Positions 48,151 through 56,000 of a stretch of 64,000 nucleotides of DNA are shown in pieces; the first letter of the stretch is position 1, and each line of letters starts with the position of its first letter. Made by a program: the position numbers and the translations under genes. The DNA lies in the NCBI RefSeq assembly GCF_024347515.1, contig NZ_AP025494.1, positions 161,165-225,164 of the forward strand, written 5' to 3'. This DNA comes from Vibrio gigantis. Lineage in GTDB: Bacteria; Pseudomonadota; Gammaproteobacteria; Enterobacterales; Vibrionaceae. The notes under the pieces are model-generated. The model was not told the origin of the DNA, did not search any database, and saw only the letters and a program-made list of their open reading frames with translations.

Positions 48151-48701
48151 TGAAACAGTTAACTCATAAAATTTTTCTTTCAGAAGTCGTAGGTTCTGAC
48201 CATGCCTTTGGTAATGATGAAGGTAGTGAAGCCTATGTGAAGATTAAAAAGATCGTTGATGGTCACCCATCATGCGATATTTTTGCTATTAGCTTGGAAG
48301 GGATTCGATTCACTGATGCTTCATTTCCTCGTGAAAGTGTAATCTCGTTGGCTAAAGCATTAAAAGGGGAAAAAGGTTTCTACCTTTCTAATGTTCCTAG
48401 TCGGGACCTTCTGGACAATTGGTCTTATGGCGCTACAGCCAAGGATCAACCTCTTCTAGTCAAGAACGATAGCGGTTACGAAGTGCTTGGTGTAAAACTC
48501 AGTGCGACTGTCAAAGAGCTTCTAGATTTTGTTATTGCAAAAAAGACAGTGACTTCGTCACATGTATCTAAGCACTTTGACATTTCAGCACAGAATGCCA
48601 GTGGTCGATTGAAGAAGCTTCATGCGACAGGTCTTGTGTTAGGTCAAAAAGAAGTGGCAGAGTCAGGTGGACTGGAATTTGTCTACCGATCAATTTTGTA
48701 G
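48150..48701 (+). CDS. STAS-like (DUF4325) protein with C-terminal winged helix
   Basis: 183 residues. Residues 1-110 carry a STAS-like alpha/beta fold (DIFAISLEGIRFTDASFPRE with Ser/Thr in the STAS phosphosite position) matching DUF4325. Residues 115-183 (SATVKELLDFVIAKKTVTSS; VSKHFDISAQNASGRLKKLH) form an MarR/ArsR-like winged helix. The protein thus looks like a partner of the GHKL ATPase that also binds DNA. Three copies of a 27-bp dyad lie at its start, just past its end and before the CBASS operon. It is followed by an intrinsic terminator. Confidence 0.65.
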   Translation: MKQLTHKIFLSEVVGSDHAFGNDEGSEAYVKIKKIVDGHPSCDIFAISLEGIRFTDASFPRESVISLAKALKGEKGFYLSNVPSRDLLDNWSYGATAKDQPLLVKNDSGYEVLGVKLSATVKELLDFVIAKKTVTSSHVSKHFDISAQNASGRLKKLHATGLVLGQKEVAESGGLEFVYRSIL

Positions 48702-48713
48702 TTTTTTTGATTT

Positions 48714-48740
48714 TCTGGTTAATCTGCTTGTGTTAATCAG
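48714..48740. promoter_or_regulatory. Operator-like dyad, site 2
   Basis: On the minus strand CTGATTAA-N10-TTAACCAGA, the same outer half-sites and the same spacing as sites 1 and 3. It lies just after the STAS/wHTH stop codon. Confidence 0.65.
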
Positions 48741-48762
48741 AATTGATGTTTATTATTTGATC

Positions 48763-48784
48763 AGATCCTTTGGATCTTTTTTAT
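48763..48784 (+). terminator. Intrinsic terminator between RM and CBASS operons
   Basis: AGATCC-TTT-GGATCT followed by TTTTTATT. It separates the STAS/wHTH gene from the CBASS operon, implying that the latter has its own promoter. Confidence 0.75.
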
Positions 48785-48790
48785 TAATAT

Positions 48791-48817
48791 CTGATAAATG
48801 TGGTTAAATTAAGCAGA
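48791..48817. promoter_or_regulatory. Operator-like dyad, site 3, in front of CBASS operon
   Basis: CTGATAAA-N10-TTAAGCAGA ends 2 bp before the AGGAGG ribosome-binding site of the first CBASS-operon gene, inside the probable promoter. A bound regulator here would block or activate the operon. Confidence 0.7.
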
Positions 48818-48829
48818 ATAGGAGGCTTT

Positions 48830-49003
48830 ATGGCTACAAATCCCCCATCAGGTGACGGACACAGAAACGGTGCCGTTAAAGGTAGATCTCAGACTCAGAC
48901 GCCAAGCGGACATTGGGTAAAGCGAGATGCTGATACTGGTCGATTCATGGATGTAAAGACATCCGACAAAACACCTTTTAAAGGTGTCAGGAAGGAGAAA
49001 TAG
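48830..49003 (+). CDS. Small conserved-type basic protein, first gene of CBASS operon
   Basis: 57 residues from an ATG with a perfect AGGAGG 5 nt upstream. The sequence is hydrophilic with a GDGHRNGAVKGRSQTQ segment and a TGRFMDVK segment. I recall similar small proteins widely scattered in genomes but no function is established. The stop codon is 1 nt before the TTG of the next gene, so the two are translationally coupled. Confidence 0.7.
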   Translation: MATNPPSGDGHRNGAVKGRSQTQTPSGHWVKRDADTGRFMDVKTSDKTPFKGVRKEK

Positions 49004-49004
49004 T

Positions 49005-49373
49005 TTGGCTAATGGTAAAACCCATTTGGTCGTCGGGGCTGCGGTTGGTTTAACCGTTGCCCTGGCGGACAACAAAAAACAAGCTGTCAGTCACCATCCT
49101 GTAACTGCCATTACGATTGGCTCTCTATTTGGCAAGCTTCCAGATATTTTGGAACCCTCTTTGGGTAACCCTCACCATCGCCAGTTTTGCCACAGTCTAT
49201 TGGTGTTAACTGCACTAGGTGTTGGTCTCAAACATTTGTATGAGTGGCAACCGGAGGAGGCAATTGATAAGTGTCTTCGCGGGCTGGGACTAATTGCCGG
49301 ATGTGCTTATGTAAGCCATTTGCTCTGTGATGCGACAACACCGCGCTCACTTCCGTTAATTGGCAAACTATAG
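49005..49373 (+). CDS. YdjM-like membrane metal-dependent hydrolase in CBASS operon
   Basis: 122 residues from TTG 49005 with AGGAG 8 nt upstream. MANGKTHLVVGAAVGLTVAL, LPDILEPS and HHRQFCHSLLVL hold the family His/Asp residues (PF04307), followed by AYVSHLLCDATTPRSLPLI. Several membrane segments are visible. It is wedged between the 57-residue protein and the effector gene by 1 bp and 9 bp gaps. It could be an envelope-facing accessory to CBASS, but that is inference. Confidence 0.75.
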   Translation: MANGKTHLVVGAAVGLTVALADNKKQAVSHHPVTAITIGSLFGKLPDILEPSLGNPHHRQFCHSLLVLTALGVGLKHLYEWQPEEAIDKCLRGLGLIAGCAYVSHLLCDATTPRSLPLIGKL

Positions 49374-49382
49374 GAGTTTTGA

Positions 49383-50537
49383 ATGGTCGCTAAAGTCACA
49401 AGACCCATAGACCGTAAAGTTGAGCGAGAACTTTGGGCTCGCGCAGCTGCTCGTTGTCAGTTTAGCGGGTGCAATAAATTGTTATACAAATCAGCGGTGA
49501 CTCAGGAATCGGTCAATGTCTCTCAAAATGCTCATATTTACGCATTTTCTGAGAATGGGCCTCGTGGTTGGGGGCTCTTTAAAACTAAGCCAACCAGCTT
49601 GAATGACGTCAGCAACCTCATGTTGATGTGCTATGACTGTCACAAAAAAATTGATCAGAAAGGCAGTGAAGATAGGTATCCAGCCGATCTCTTGATTAGT
49701 TGGAAAATGCAGCATGAGCAACGTATAGAAATACTCACAGGCATTGATCCTGATCGCAAATCAAATGTTGTTTTATATGGTGCCAATATTGGAACTGAAA
49801 GATCACCGATTAATTATCACGGTTGTGTTGAGGCAATGTTTCCGAATTGGTATCCGGCAACTGAAAAGCCAGTGACCCTATCCATGGTATCAGAGCTGAA
49901 GGATCACTCTGAACAATATTGGCAAGCAGAGTCGCAACACCTAACGAAGCGTTTTCAAAGTAAAATTTCATCGATTATCGAAGAGGATTCTTGTAAGCAT
50001 TTTTCATTGTTCGCGTTAGCTCCTCAACCATTGTTAATAAAACTTGGCGCTTTGCTCACCGACAAAATTGACGTCGAGACTTATCAGCTGCATCGAGAGC
50101 CTAAAGGTTGGTTTTGGCAAGACTGTTCAGATGATTTTGAGTACATCATCAACAGACCTCAAAATATGGAGGGAAAGCCAGCCCTGGTACTTTCTTTGAG
50201 TGACCATGTGTCGCATGAGCGAATTACTCGGGTTATAGGGCCAGATACATCGATTTGGGAAGTGACTATAAAGCAGCCTCATAATGATTTCATGCAGTCA
50301 AAGCAGCAGCTCTCCTTGTTCAGAAAGTGCATAAGAAAGCTGATTGTTGAAATCAAAAATACACACGGGGATGCGACGCCACTGCAAATTTTTCCTGTGA
50401 TGCCAGTATCGTGTGCCGTCGAATTAGGACGGGCCAGAATGCCTAAGGCTGATATGCCATGGCTTATTTATGACCACGACATAAAAACACAACAATTTGT
50501 AATGGCAATCGAGCTTCGAGGAGATCTATATGAGTAA
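49383..50537 (+). CDS. cap5: CBASS effector nuclease Cap5 (HNH-SAVED)
   Basis: 384 residues. HNH nuclease domain: C25 and C30 in RCQFSGCNKL, H51 in NAHIYAFSENGPRG, and NLMLMCYDCHKKID with C83, C86, H87. The C-terminal SAVED domain (VLSLSDHVSHERITRVIGPD; PVSCAVELGRARMPKADMPW) senses cyclic di- or trinucleotide. Cap5 tetramerises on ligand binding and degrades DNA, killing or arresting infected cells. It overlaps the CD-NTase start by 8 bp. Both domains look intact. Confidence 0.9.
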   Translation: MVAKVTRPIDRKVERELWARAAARCQFSGCNKLLYKSAVTQESVNVSQNAHIYAFSENGPRGWGLFKTKPTSLNDVSNLMLMCYDCHKKIDQKGSEDRYPADLLISWKMQHEQRIEILTGIDPDRKSNVVLYGANIGTERSPINYHGCVEAMFPNWYPATEKPVTLSMVSELKDHSEQYWQAESQHLTKRFQSKISSIIEEDSCKHFSLFALAPQPLLIKLGALLTDKIDVETYQLHREPKGWFWQDCSDDFEYIINRPQNMEGKPALVLSLSDHVSHERITRVIGPDTSIWEVTIKQPHNDFMQSKQQLSLFRKCIRKLIVEIKNTHGDATPLQIFPVMPVSCAVELGRARMPKADMPWLIYDHDIKTQQFVMAIELRGDLYE

Positions 50538-51720
50538 TAGCAAAAGTAACGATGTTCTAAACACAATTCTCGAAAAAATTGAGCTACCTGACAGTGCTTA
50601 TGAAAAGGCTGAAAAACGCTATAAGGATCTAGGCGATTGGTTACATCGCCCAGAGTCAACATGCGTGAATTTTGATCCCCACGTGTTTTCTCAAGGTTCC
50701 TTTCGTCTAGGTACGGCGATTAGGCCCGATTCAGAAGAACAGTATGACCTAGACATGGGGTGCAATCTTCGGCGTGGCCTGGATAAAACGTCTATCACTC
50801 AAAAGCAACTAAAGCACCTAGTCGGTCATGAATTAGAGCTTTATCGAAACGCCAGAGGCATTAAGGAAGAGCTAGCCGAGAAGAAACGCTGTTGGCGCTT
50901 AGAGTATGCCGATGGGCTTAGCTTTCACATGGACATAGTTCCGTGTGTGCCAGAGAGTGATACAGGAAGAGGCCTGTTGAAAAAGCGGATGGTCGAAAAC
51001 TCTAAGTTTGATGAAAGCTTGGCTCAAAACGTGTCTCAGCTTGCAGTTTCGATTACCGATAACACAGATTTCACTTATGCAGTTGTGAATGAAAACTGGC
51101 GTATCAGCAATCCTGAAGGATATGCTCGATGGTTTGAAACGCGCATGAAGACGGCACGGTTAGTAATAAACGAACGTGAAATGCGATTTAAAGCCAGTAT
51201 AGATAGTCTGCCATATTATCAATGGAAGACCCCCTTACAGCAGGTGATCCAATTATTGAAGCGTCATCGTGACACTATGTTTAAAAATAATGAGGATAGT
51301 AAGCCAATATCGGTAATCATCACTACATTGGCTGCTAAATCATATAAAGGTGAAAGTGATTTGGCTTCAGCGTTGAATACGGTGCTCTCTGAGATGGATG
51401 ACCATATTACTGCACAAGCGCCAATGATTCCGAACCCAGTTAACCCGGCCGAAGACTTTGCAGACAAGTGGTATGACGAAAAATCTGCTCAATACCGATT
51501 ACAAGAAAACTTTTATAAATGGCTGTATCAAGCTAGAGCTGATTTTAGTGCTCTTTGCTCAAGTGATGATACGCAACGAATAGTAAATGCGGCGCAAAAT
51601 GGTTTGGATCTGAAGCTTGATTCAAGTTCGGTAGCACGTCTCTTGGGTATTCCTGCGGTGACAGCAAAACCAACTTTCGCAATTCAATCATCTGATCCAA
51701 AGCCATGGTTTAAGCAATAG
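50530..51720 (+). CDS. CBASS CD-NTase (cGAS/DncV-like cyclic nucleotide synthase)
   Basis: 396 residues. Nucleotidyltransferase core: GS in SQGSFRLGT (56-57), metal-binding D73 and D75 in QYDLDMG, third Asp D135 in FHMDIVPC. OAS1_C-like C-terminal half. It makes a cyclic oligonucleotide when phage infection is sensed, to activate the HNH-SAVED effector. The clade (CdnD or CdnG seem likely with Cap5) cannot be settled by eye. Good GAGGAG ribosome-binding site; stop directly abuts the E2-like start. The extreme C-terminus (KPWFKQ) is the probable site of E2-mediated conjugation. Confidence 0.9.
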   Translation: MSNSKSNDVLNTILEKIELPDSAYEKAEKRYKDLGDWLHRPESTCVNFDPHVFSQGSFRLGTAIRPDSEEQYDLDMGCNLRRGLDKTSITQKQLKHLVGHELELYRNARGIKEELAEKKRCWRLEYADGLSFHMDIVPCVPESDTGRGLLKKRMVENSKFDESLAQNVSQLAVSITDNTDFTYAVVNENWRISNPEGYARWFETRMKTARLVINEREMRFKASIDSLPYYQWKTPLQQVIQLLKRHRDTMFKNNEDSKPISVIITTLAAKSYKGESDLASALNTVLSEMDDHITAQAPMIPNPVNPAEDFADKWYDEKSAQYRLQENFYKWLYQARADFSALCSSDDTQRIVNAAQNGLDLKLDSSSVARLLGIPAVTAKPTFAIQSSDPKPWFKQ

Positions 51721-52422
51721 ATGAAGCACTGGAAGGCTGTAGGCCTAGAGGCTTTTCTCTCGGCCTATCCAAACATTAGATTAGTAGATGTCCATGCAGA
51801 TAAGGTTGAGTTGCAGGGAGAGTATCAGTTAAAAGCACAGCTAGCTGGAAGTCGGTTTATAGAACGAACATTTTCGCTAAGGATTGTATGCCCAAGTAGT
51901 TATCCTAGGGCTTTACCAGTGGTGTTTGATACCGCTGGTTACTTTCCTCGTAATCAGGACTTCCATACTTATTCTGATGGATCATTTTGTCTTGGCTCAG
52001 ACCTGAAAATTAAGTCAATTTTGAAAACCGACTCGTCATTGACAACCTTTTTCGAAAAGATTGTTGTCAGGTTTCTTTATTCGGTGTCCCATAGGGTTGA
52101 ATTTGGCAACTTTCCCTATGGCGAACTGGACCATGGTGAGAAAGGCCTGATTGATGATTATTCCCAGTTGTTCAATGTTAATGGTAAAGCATCAGTTCTA
52201 TGGGCACTGAAAGCGTTAGGTTTGCGCAAGCGTGAGGCAAATAAATTACCTTGTCCATGTGGTTGTGGTGATCGTCTTGGCTCGTGTGATTATCGGTTTG
52301 TCTTGAACGAGTTTCGTCAAGTTGAGCGCCGCCGATGGTTTCGCGATCACCTACAAGAAGCTTTTACACCGATTGATAAGCCAGTTAAAAGACCAAATAA
52401 ATCATCAAACGGCCGGAAGTAA
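51721..52422 (+). CDS. CBASS E2-like conjugation protein
   Basis: 233 residues, starting immediately after the CD-NTase stop. A UBC-like fold: RTFSLRIVCPSSYPRALPVV, then FHTYSDGSFCLGSDLKI with the candidate catalytic Cys at 90. A C-terminal cysteine-rich patch (PCPCGCGDRLGSCDYRF) resembles a SEC-C-type zinc motif. No E1 domain and no JAB protease gene follow, so this is the short (E2-only) type II CBASS arrangement. The E2 is expected to form a thioester with, or prime, the CD-NTase C-terminus. Confidence 0.85.
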   Translation: MKHWKAVGLEAFLSAYPNIRLVDVHADKVELQGEYQLKAQLAGSRFIERTFSLRIVCPSSYPRALPVVFDTAGYFPRNQDFHTYSDGSFCLGSDLKIKSILKTDSSLTTFFEKIVVRFLYSVSHRVEFGNFPYGELDHGEKGLIDDYSQLFNVNGKASVLWALKALGLRKREANKLPCPCGCGDRLGSCDYRFVLNEFRQVERRRWFRDHLQEAFTPIDKPVKRPNKSSNGRK

Positions 52423-52438
52423 TGGAGATCAATTAATT

Positions 52439-52584
52439 AGTTTCAATCTTTATTGTCAAAATTATGATTTTCATTGAGAGTGCTATTAGATTAGTTTCAA
52501 ACTTTATTGTCATTTTTTAGTATCTGGTGCTACATAATATTAAGGCCTGAACGAGAGAAAAGTTTCAATCTTTGTCCTCCGACA
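52439..52584. repeat. Tn7-like left end with three TnsB-binding sites
   Basis: AGTTTCAATCTTTATTGTC (52439-52457), AGTTTCAAACTTTATTGTC (52493-52511) and AGTTTCAATCTTTGTCC (52561-52577) leading into TCCGACA at 52584. Read inward these are GACAATAAAGnnTnAAACT, closely matching the TnsB sites of Tn7. Three spaced sites over about 150 bp is the architecture of the Tn7 left end. Confidence 0.88.
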
Positions 52585-52589
52585 CCAGT
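52585..52589. repeat. Target-site duplication CCAGT, right copy
   Basis: Identical to 33920-33924, directly outside the transposon terminus. Confidence 0.85.
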
Positions 52590-52873
52590 CCGGGCAATAT
52601 GGTATTTTTGCGGGTTCGAAAGTAATCTTTGAGCGGTTTGCTGCGTGATTTTTCAAGATCACGTTGACGTTTTAAGTGAGAAGGTATCTTGTCTGAACTT
52701 TCTTCATTTTTGAAATGCTCGGCTAACTCCTTGGTCAACAGAATGCCTTCGAGGGTACGAAAGCCGTACTTGTTGATTCCTTCTTCCCCGATAAAGAACA
52801 CCACCTCTAGGTCTTTGCCATTGAGAGCATGATTGGGTGTGTATGGTACTGTCAAATCTGTCTTCGCGTTCAT
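52585..52873 (-). pseudogene. DndB-like protein, 5' part (interrupted by Tn7-like element)
   Basis: The first 96 codons of the split dndB-like gene (MNAKTDLTVPYTPNHALNGK to KNTILPGL). The frame then runs into the transposon end and stops at 52565 after adding VSEDKD, so a truncated 102-residue protein could be made. In the reconstructed protein LPGL continues with AICLSHLKDEEE, giving the conserved approach to the DGQxR motif. It is divergent from the DndC-like gene with a 156-bp shared promoter region. Confidence 0.7.
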
Positions 52874-52953
52874 ATTTTTGTCCTCACTGGATTTATCTTC
52901 AGTCTATGTAGAACAACTAACCCTGCCTATAAAATGAAAGAAAAATCTCTCAT

Positions 52954-52968
52954 AAAACGGGGGATAAA
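52954..52968 (-). promoter_or_regulatory. C-rich recurring motif (copy 4)
   Basis: TTTATCCCCCGTTTT on the minus strand, about 80 bp upstream of the dndB-like start, in the divergent dndB/dndC promoter region. Confidence 0.4.
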
Positions 52969-53029
52969 CTTTCATTATTATCTATGCACGTTATAGTTAA
53001 GGTATTCAAGATGACTTAGGGAATCGGAC

Positions 53030-56000
53030 ATGACTTTATTAGTATCGACAGCACAAGACGCATTAAGCAGTCAATTGTATGCCCTGCATATGGGGATTAT
53101 TGATCGCTTCAATGACACGGTGAGAGAGACGCGTAGCCTGATCGAAGCTGATGAGAAGTATATTTGTCATGAAGGCTTAAGTATGGGGAAAGACAGCACA
53201 TTGGTCGCACTGTGCTTGATTGAAGCTTACAAACAGAGCATTGCGGAAGGAAAAATCGAACCCTCACGTCCACTGATGATAAGCACCGTTAATCCTGGTG
53301 CAGAAGCATTGCCAATGCAGATGTACAGCGAGTATGCAGCTCCGTTCTTGAAAGCCTATGCGAAGGACTGTGGCATTAACCTTTTCTATGATTGTGTCGC
53401 TCCTGACTTTCATGAAGAGTACGCCAATCGTTACTTGTCGGCACAAAAAGTGATTCAGAATGCGTCTATGTCCGGCGACTGCACTGTAATTTTGAAACTG
53501 ATCCCTTCCGAGAAGTACATTAAAACCATGTTGAATCGATTTGAAGGTATGGAAGGCATGGAGCAGTACGCGTCATCACCGGTTATCTCTTTTTCGGGCT
53601 CACGCGTAAAAGATGAAAGCACACGTCGTACTCGTAATATGAAGAAGCAGGGTACTGCAAACAAGACCATCGATGCACTCAAGGCGGAGCTGGTGGACCA
53701 AACTGATGTCAGTAAATTCCAACTGTACCAGTACGCACCTATCCGCGATTGGTTAACGGATGAAGTCTTCACGGCCTTAGAGTTAGCCGGAAAGAAGCCT
53801 TTGACGAAGAACCTCCCTGGTATTCAAAATGCTATTCCAGCATTCATGCCCGACTTTGCTTTGTTGTTGGCCATCTATGGAAATGCCGCGCAAGAAGCAT
53901 GTGAGATTTCAGTCGGACAAAAACATGGTGCTGGGTGTTCAGGTAAAGCTCGATATGGGTGCTTGATCTGTACTCAAGTTGGCACCATTGATAAAACTCA
54001 AACAAGTTTAGCTAAACAAGACCGATGGAATATCCTCGGTCAAGAGGAAGCTTTGCGTTTACGTGATTACATGTTCCGCCTGTCTGCGAACATGAGAGCT
54101 CGTGCTTTGCATGCCAAAGGGTACGACAGTGTTGGTTTTGGCAGAATTGCACTTCAACCTAATGTCTTGAAACCTCGCTACTTGGAGAAGTTAGTCAGAC
54201 TTTTTGCTCAGTTATCGATTCTTTCAGAAAACAGGGCTGCAGAGTTCCGTCAACTTATTGCCGAAGGCAAAGAGGATACACATCCCGGCATTGTAGAGAT
54301 CCAAAATGATGTGACGTTGAATGCGAAAGCGAGACGTGGTTATTTGGCTATGTATAAAGCTCAAGCGGTGAATCCACAAATCAAACTATTCTCTGAACGT
54401 CACGCAGTGTACCTAAGCTATCGCTGGGGCATTGACGGTATAGCAAGCCTTCCATTTAGACCACTTGCTATCTGGCGTGATCTTCACTTAAGACCTGAGT
54501 CATGGATTCCGTTTCCGAAAACCAATGCAGAGTGGGAAGCGGAAACGGGGAAGACCATCAAGTTAGTTGACCCGCAATATCCTCTCCCTGAAGCAGTAAT
54601 GATGCCTGTGTTCAAAAAAGAGGAACCGAACCATTATGTGGCCAACCACCGTGCGCTGCTGTCGTATTGGCGACGCCCGATTGATACCTCGGATATCACT
54701 AACGAAGCAGGCTTCAACAATTGCACGCTTGAGCGTAATCCCCAACACAATACGCCAGTCAAAGTGGAAATGTCGGTTTCACATTCATTCAATGACACGC
54801 AAGTTGACGATGGCCAGTATCAGCTGAGTGCAAACATCAAAGGTGAAGTGCATCTGGTCGATATCGGGTCTGTTACCTTTGGTACGCCCGAAATGGGGAA
54901 GGTACGCATTGACGGAAAATTGGTATCGAAGTCTTTTGAGTCAGAGTATCTATCTACCACGTTCACTGAGTTGGCCACTAATCGCATCAACAATGTAATG
55001 GAAGCGATCTCCGATACACTAGTTCAACGTGATTTCGTAAGCTTACAATCTGCCCAGCAATTCGTTAACAAAGCCCTCGCTACTGAGTTTCCTTCAAAGA
55101 AACCGACTTTACTTACTCAGGCTATCCCGTATTTAAAGAGTGCGGTGCTAGGTGTGGCGTATAACGAGAAACCGAGAAAGGTGTCAGCAAAAGCCCATTT
55201 CACAAAGCGAGTAGTACGAACTCAAAATGGTAAGCTTACGAAATCGAATACCCGCGTTAAATTCTATCCATTGTCAGTAGATTCGCGCTTACATCTTGCC
55301 CATGCCAATAAGTTAAATGGCCTTAATGTTGACTTTGGGTATGCATATGAAAAAGAAGTTAGCGTGCAAACTGAGCTCATTAACTGCCATGGAGAGCTGG
55401 TGGATGGTGCAAAAATCGCCGTCACCGAACAGTCCATAGAGATGTTTAAGAGACTGGGTGGCTTTGAACGTGCATTGGATGTACATGATTCACACTTAGC
55501 TCGTGCGCTCCGTCATCGTGGCCCAGTAAGAAAGTTTATATCAACGTGTCCAGCTGAAATGTTGAATACGATGGGGGGCGTGGTCGTGTCACCTTCATAT
55601 ATCGCTAAGTACCGTGAACTTCTCAAACGTACTCAACTGTTCGCAGAACTCGGCGCTTTGGACTATCAATCAATGTCTGTTGAGGAAATCCAAAAACAGC
55701 CTTGGGCTATTACCATGAAGCAACACAGGATGGATAAAGTGGGTGTACTTCGTGTTGTGCGTGAACTAAGAAATAAGCAAAGGAAACAGGTAAAGGCGGC
55801 TTTGCATGCGGGAACGCCACATCAAGAGTCACTGCTACAGGTTCAACAGTTGTTTAACCTTGCTCAACAATATGTGGAAGAAGGGTTTGATACGTTATCT
55901 ACATCGATATTTAACGTCCAGTTTAATACTCACGAGATTAGTCACACTCAAAGGGCTGCGGCATACAAAGCATGGTTACTGCTCAATCAAGATGCGCTGT

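Larger units (their letters stand above)
33925..52584. mobile_element. Tn7-like transposon carrying a defence island (18,660 bp)
   Basis: Ends TGTCGGTAGACA (left, 33925-33936) and TGTCGGAGGACA (right, read inward from 52584) match at 10 of 12 bases and resemble the Tn7 terminus TGTGGGCGGACA. Both ends are flanked by CCAGT. Contents in order: truncated tnsC, tnsD, tnsE, WYL regulator, type I RM operon with accessory genes, CBASS operon, then three TnsB sites. tnsA, tnsB, most of tnsC and the tns-side TnsB sites are missing, apparently by internal deletion. Insertion into a plasmid is what the Tn7 TnsE pathway favours. Confidence 0.9.

Noticed and set aside
52565..52873. Intact small hypothetical gene of 102 codons
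   Set aside because: Its last residues and stop are supplied by the Tn7-like terminal repeat, so it is a truncated 5' fragment.
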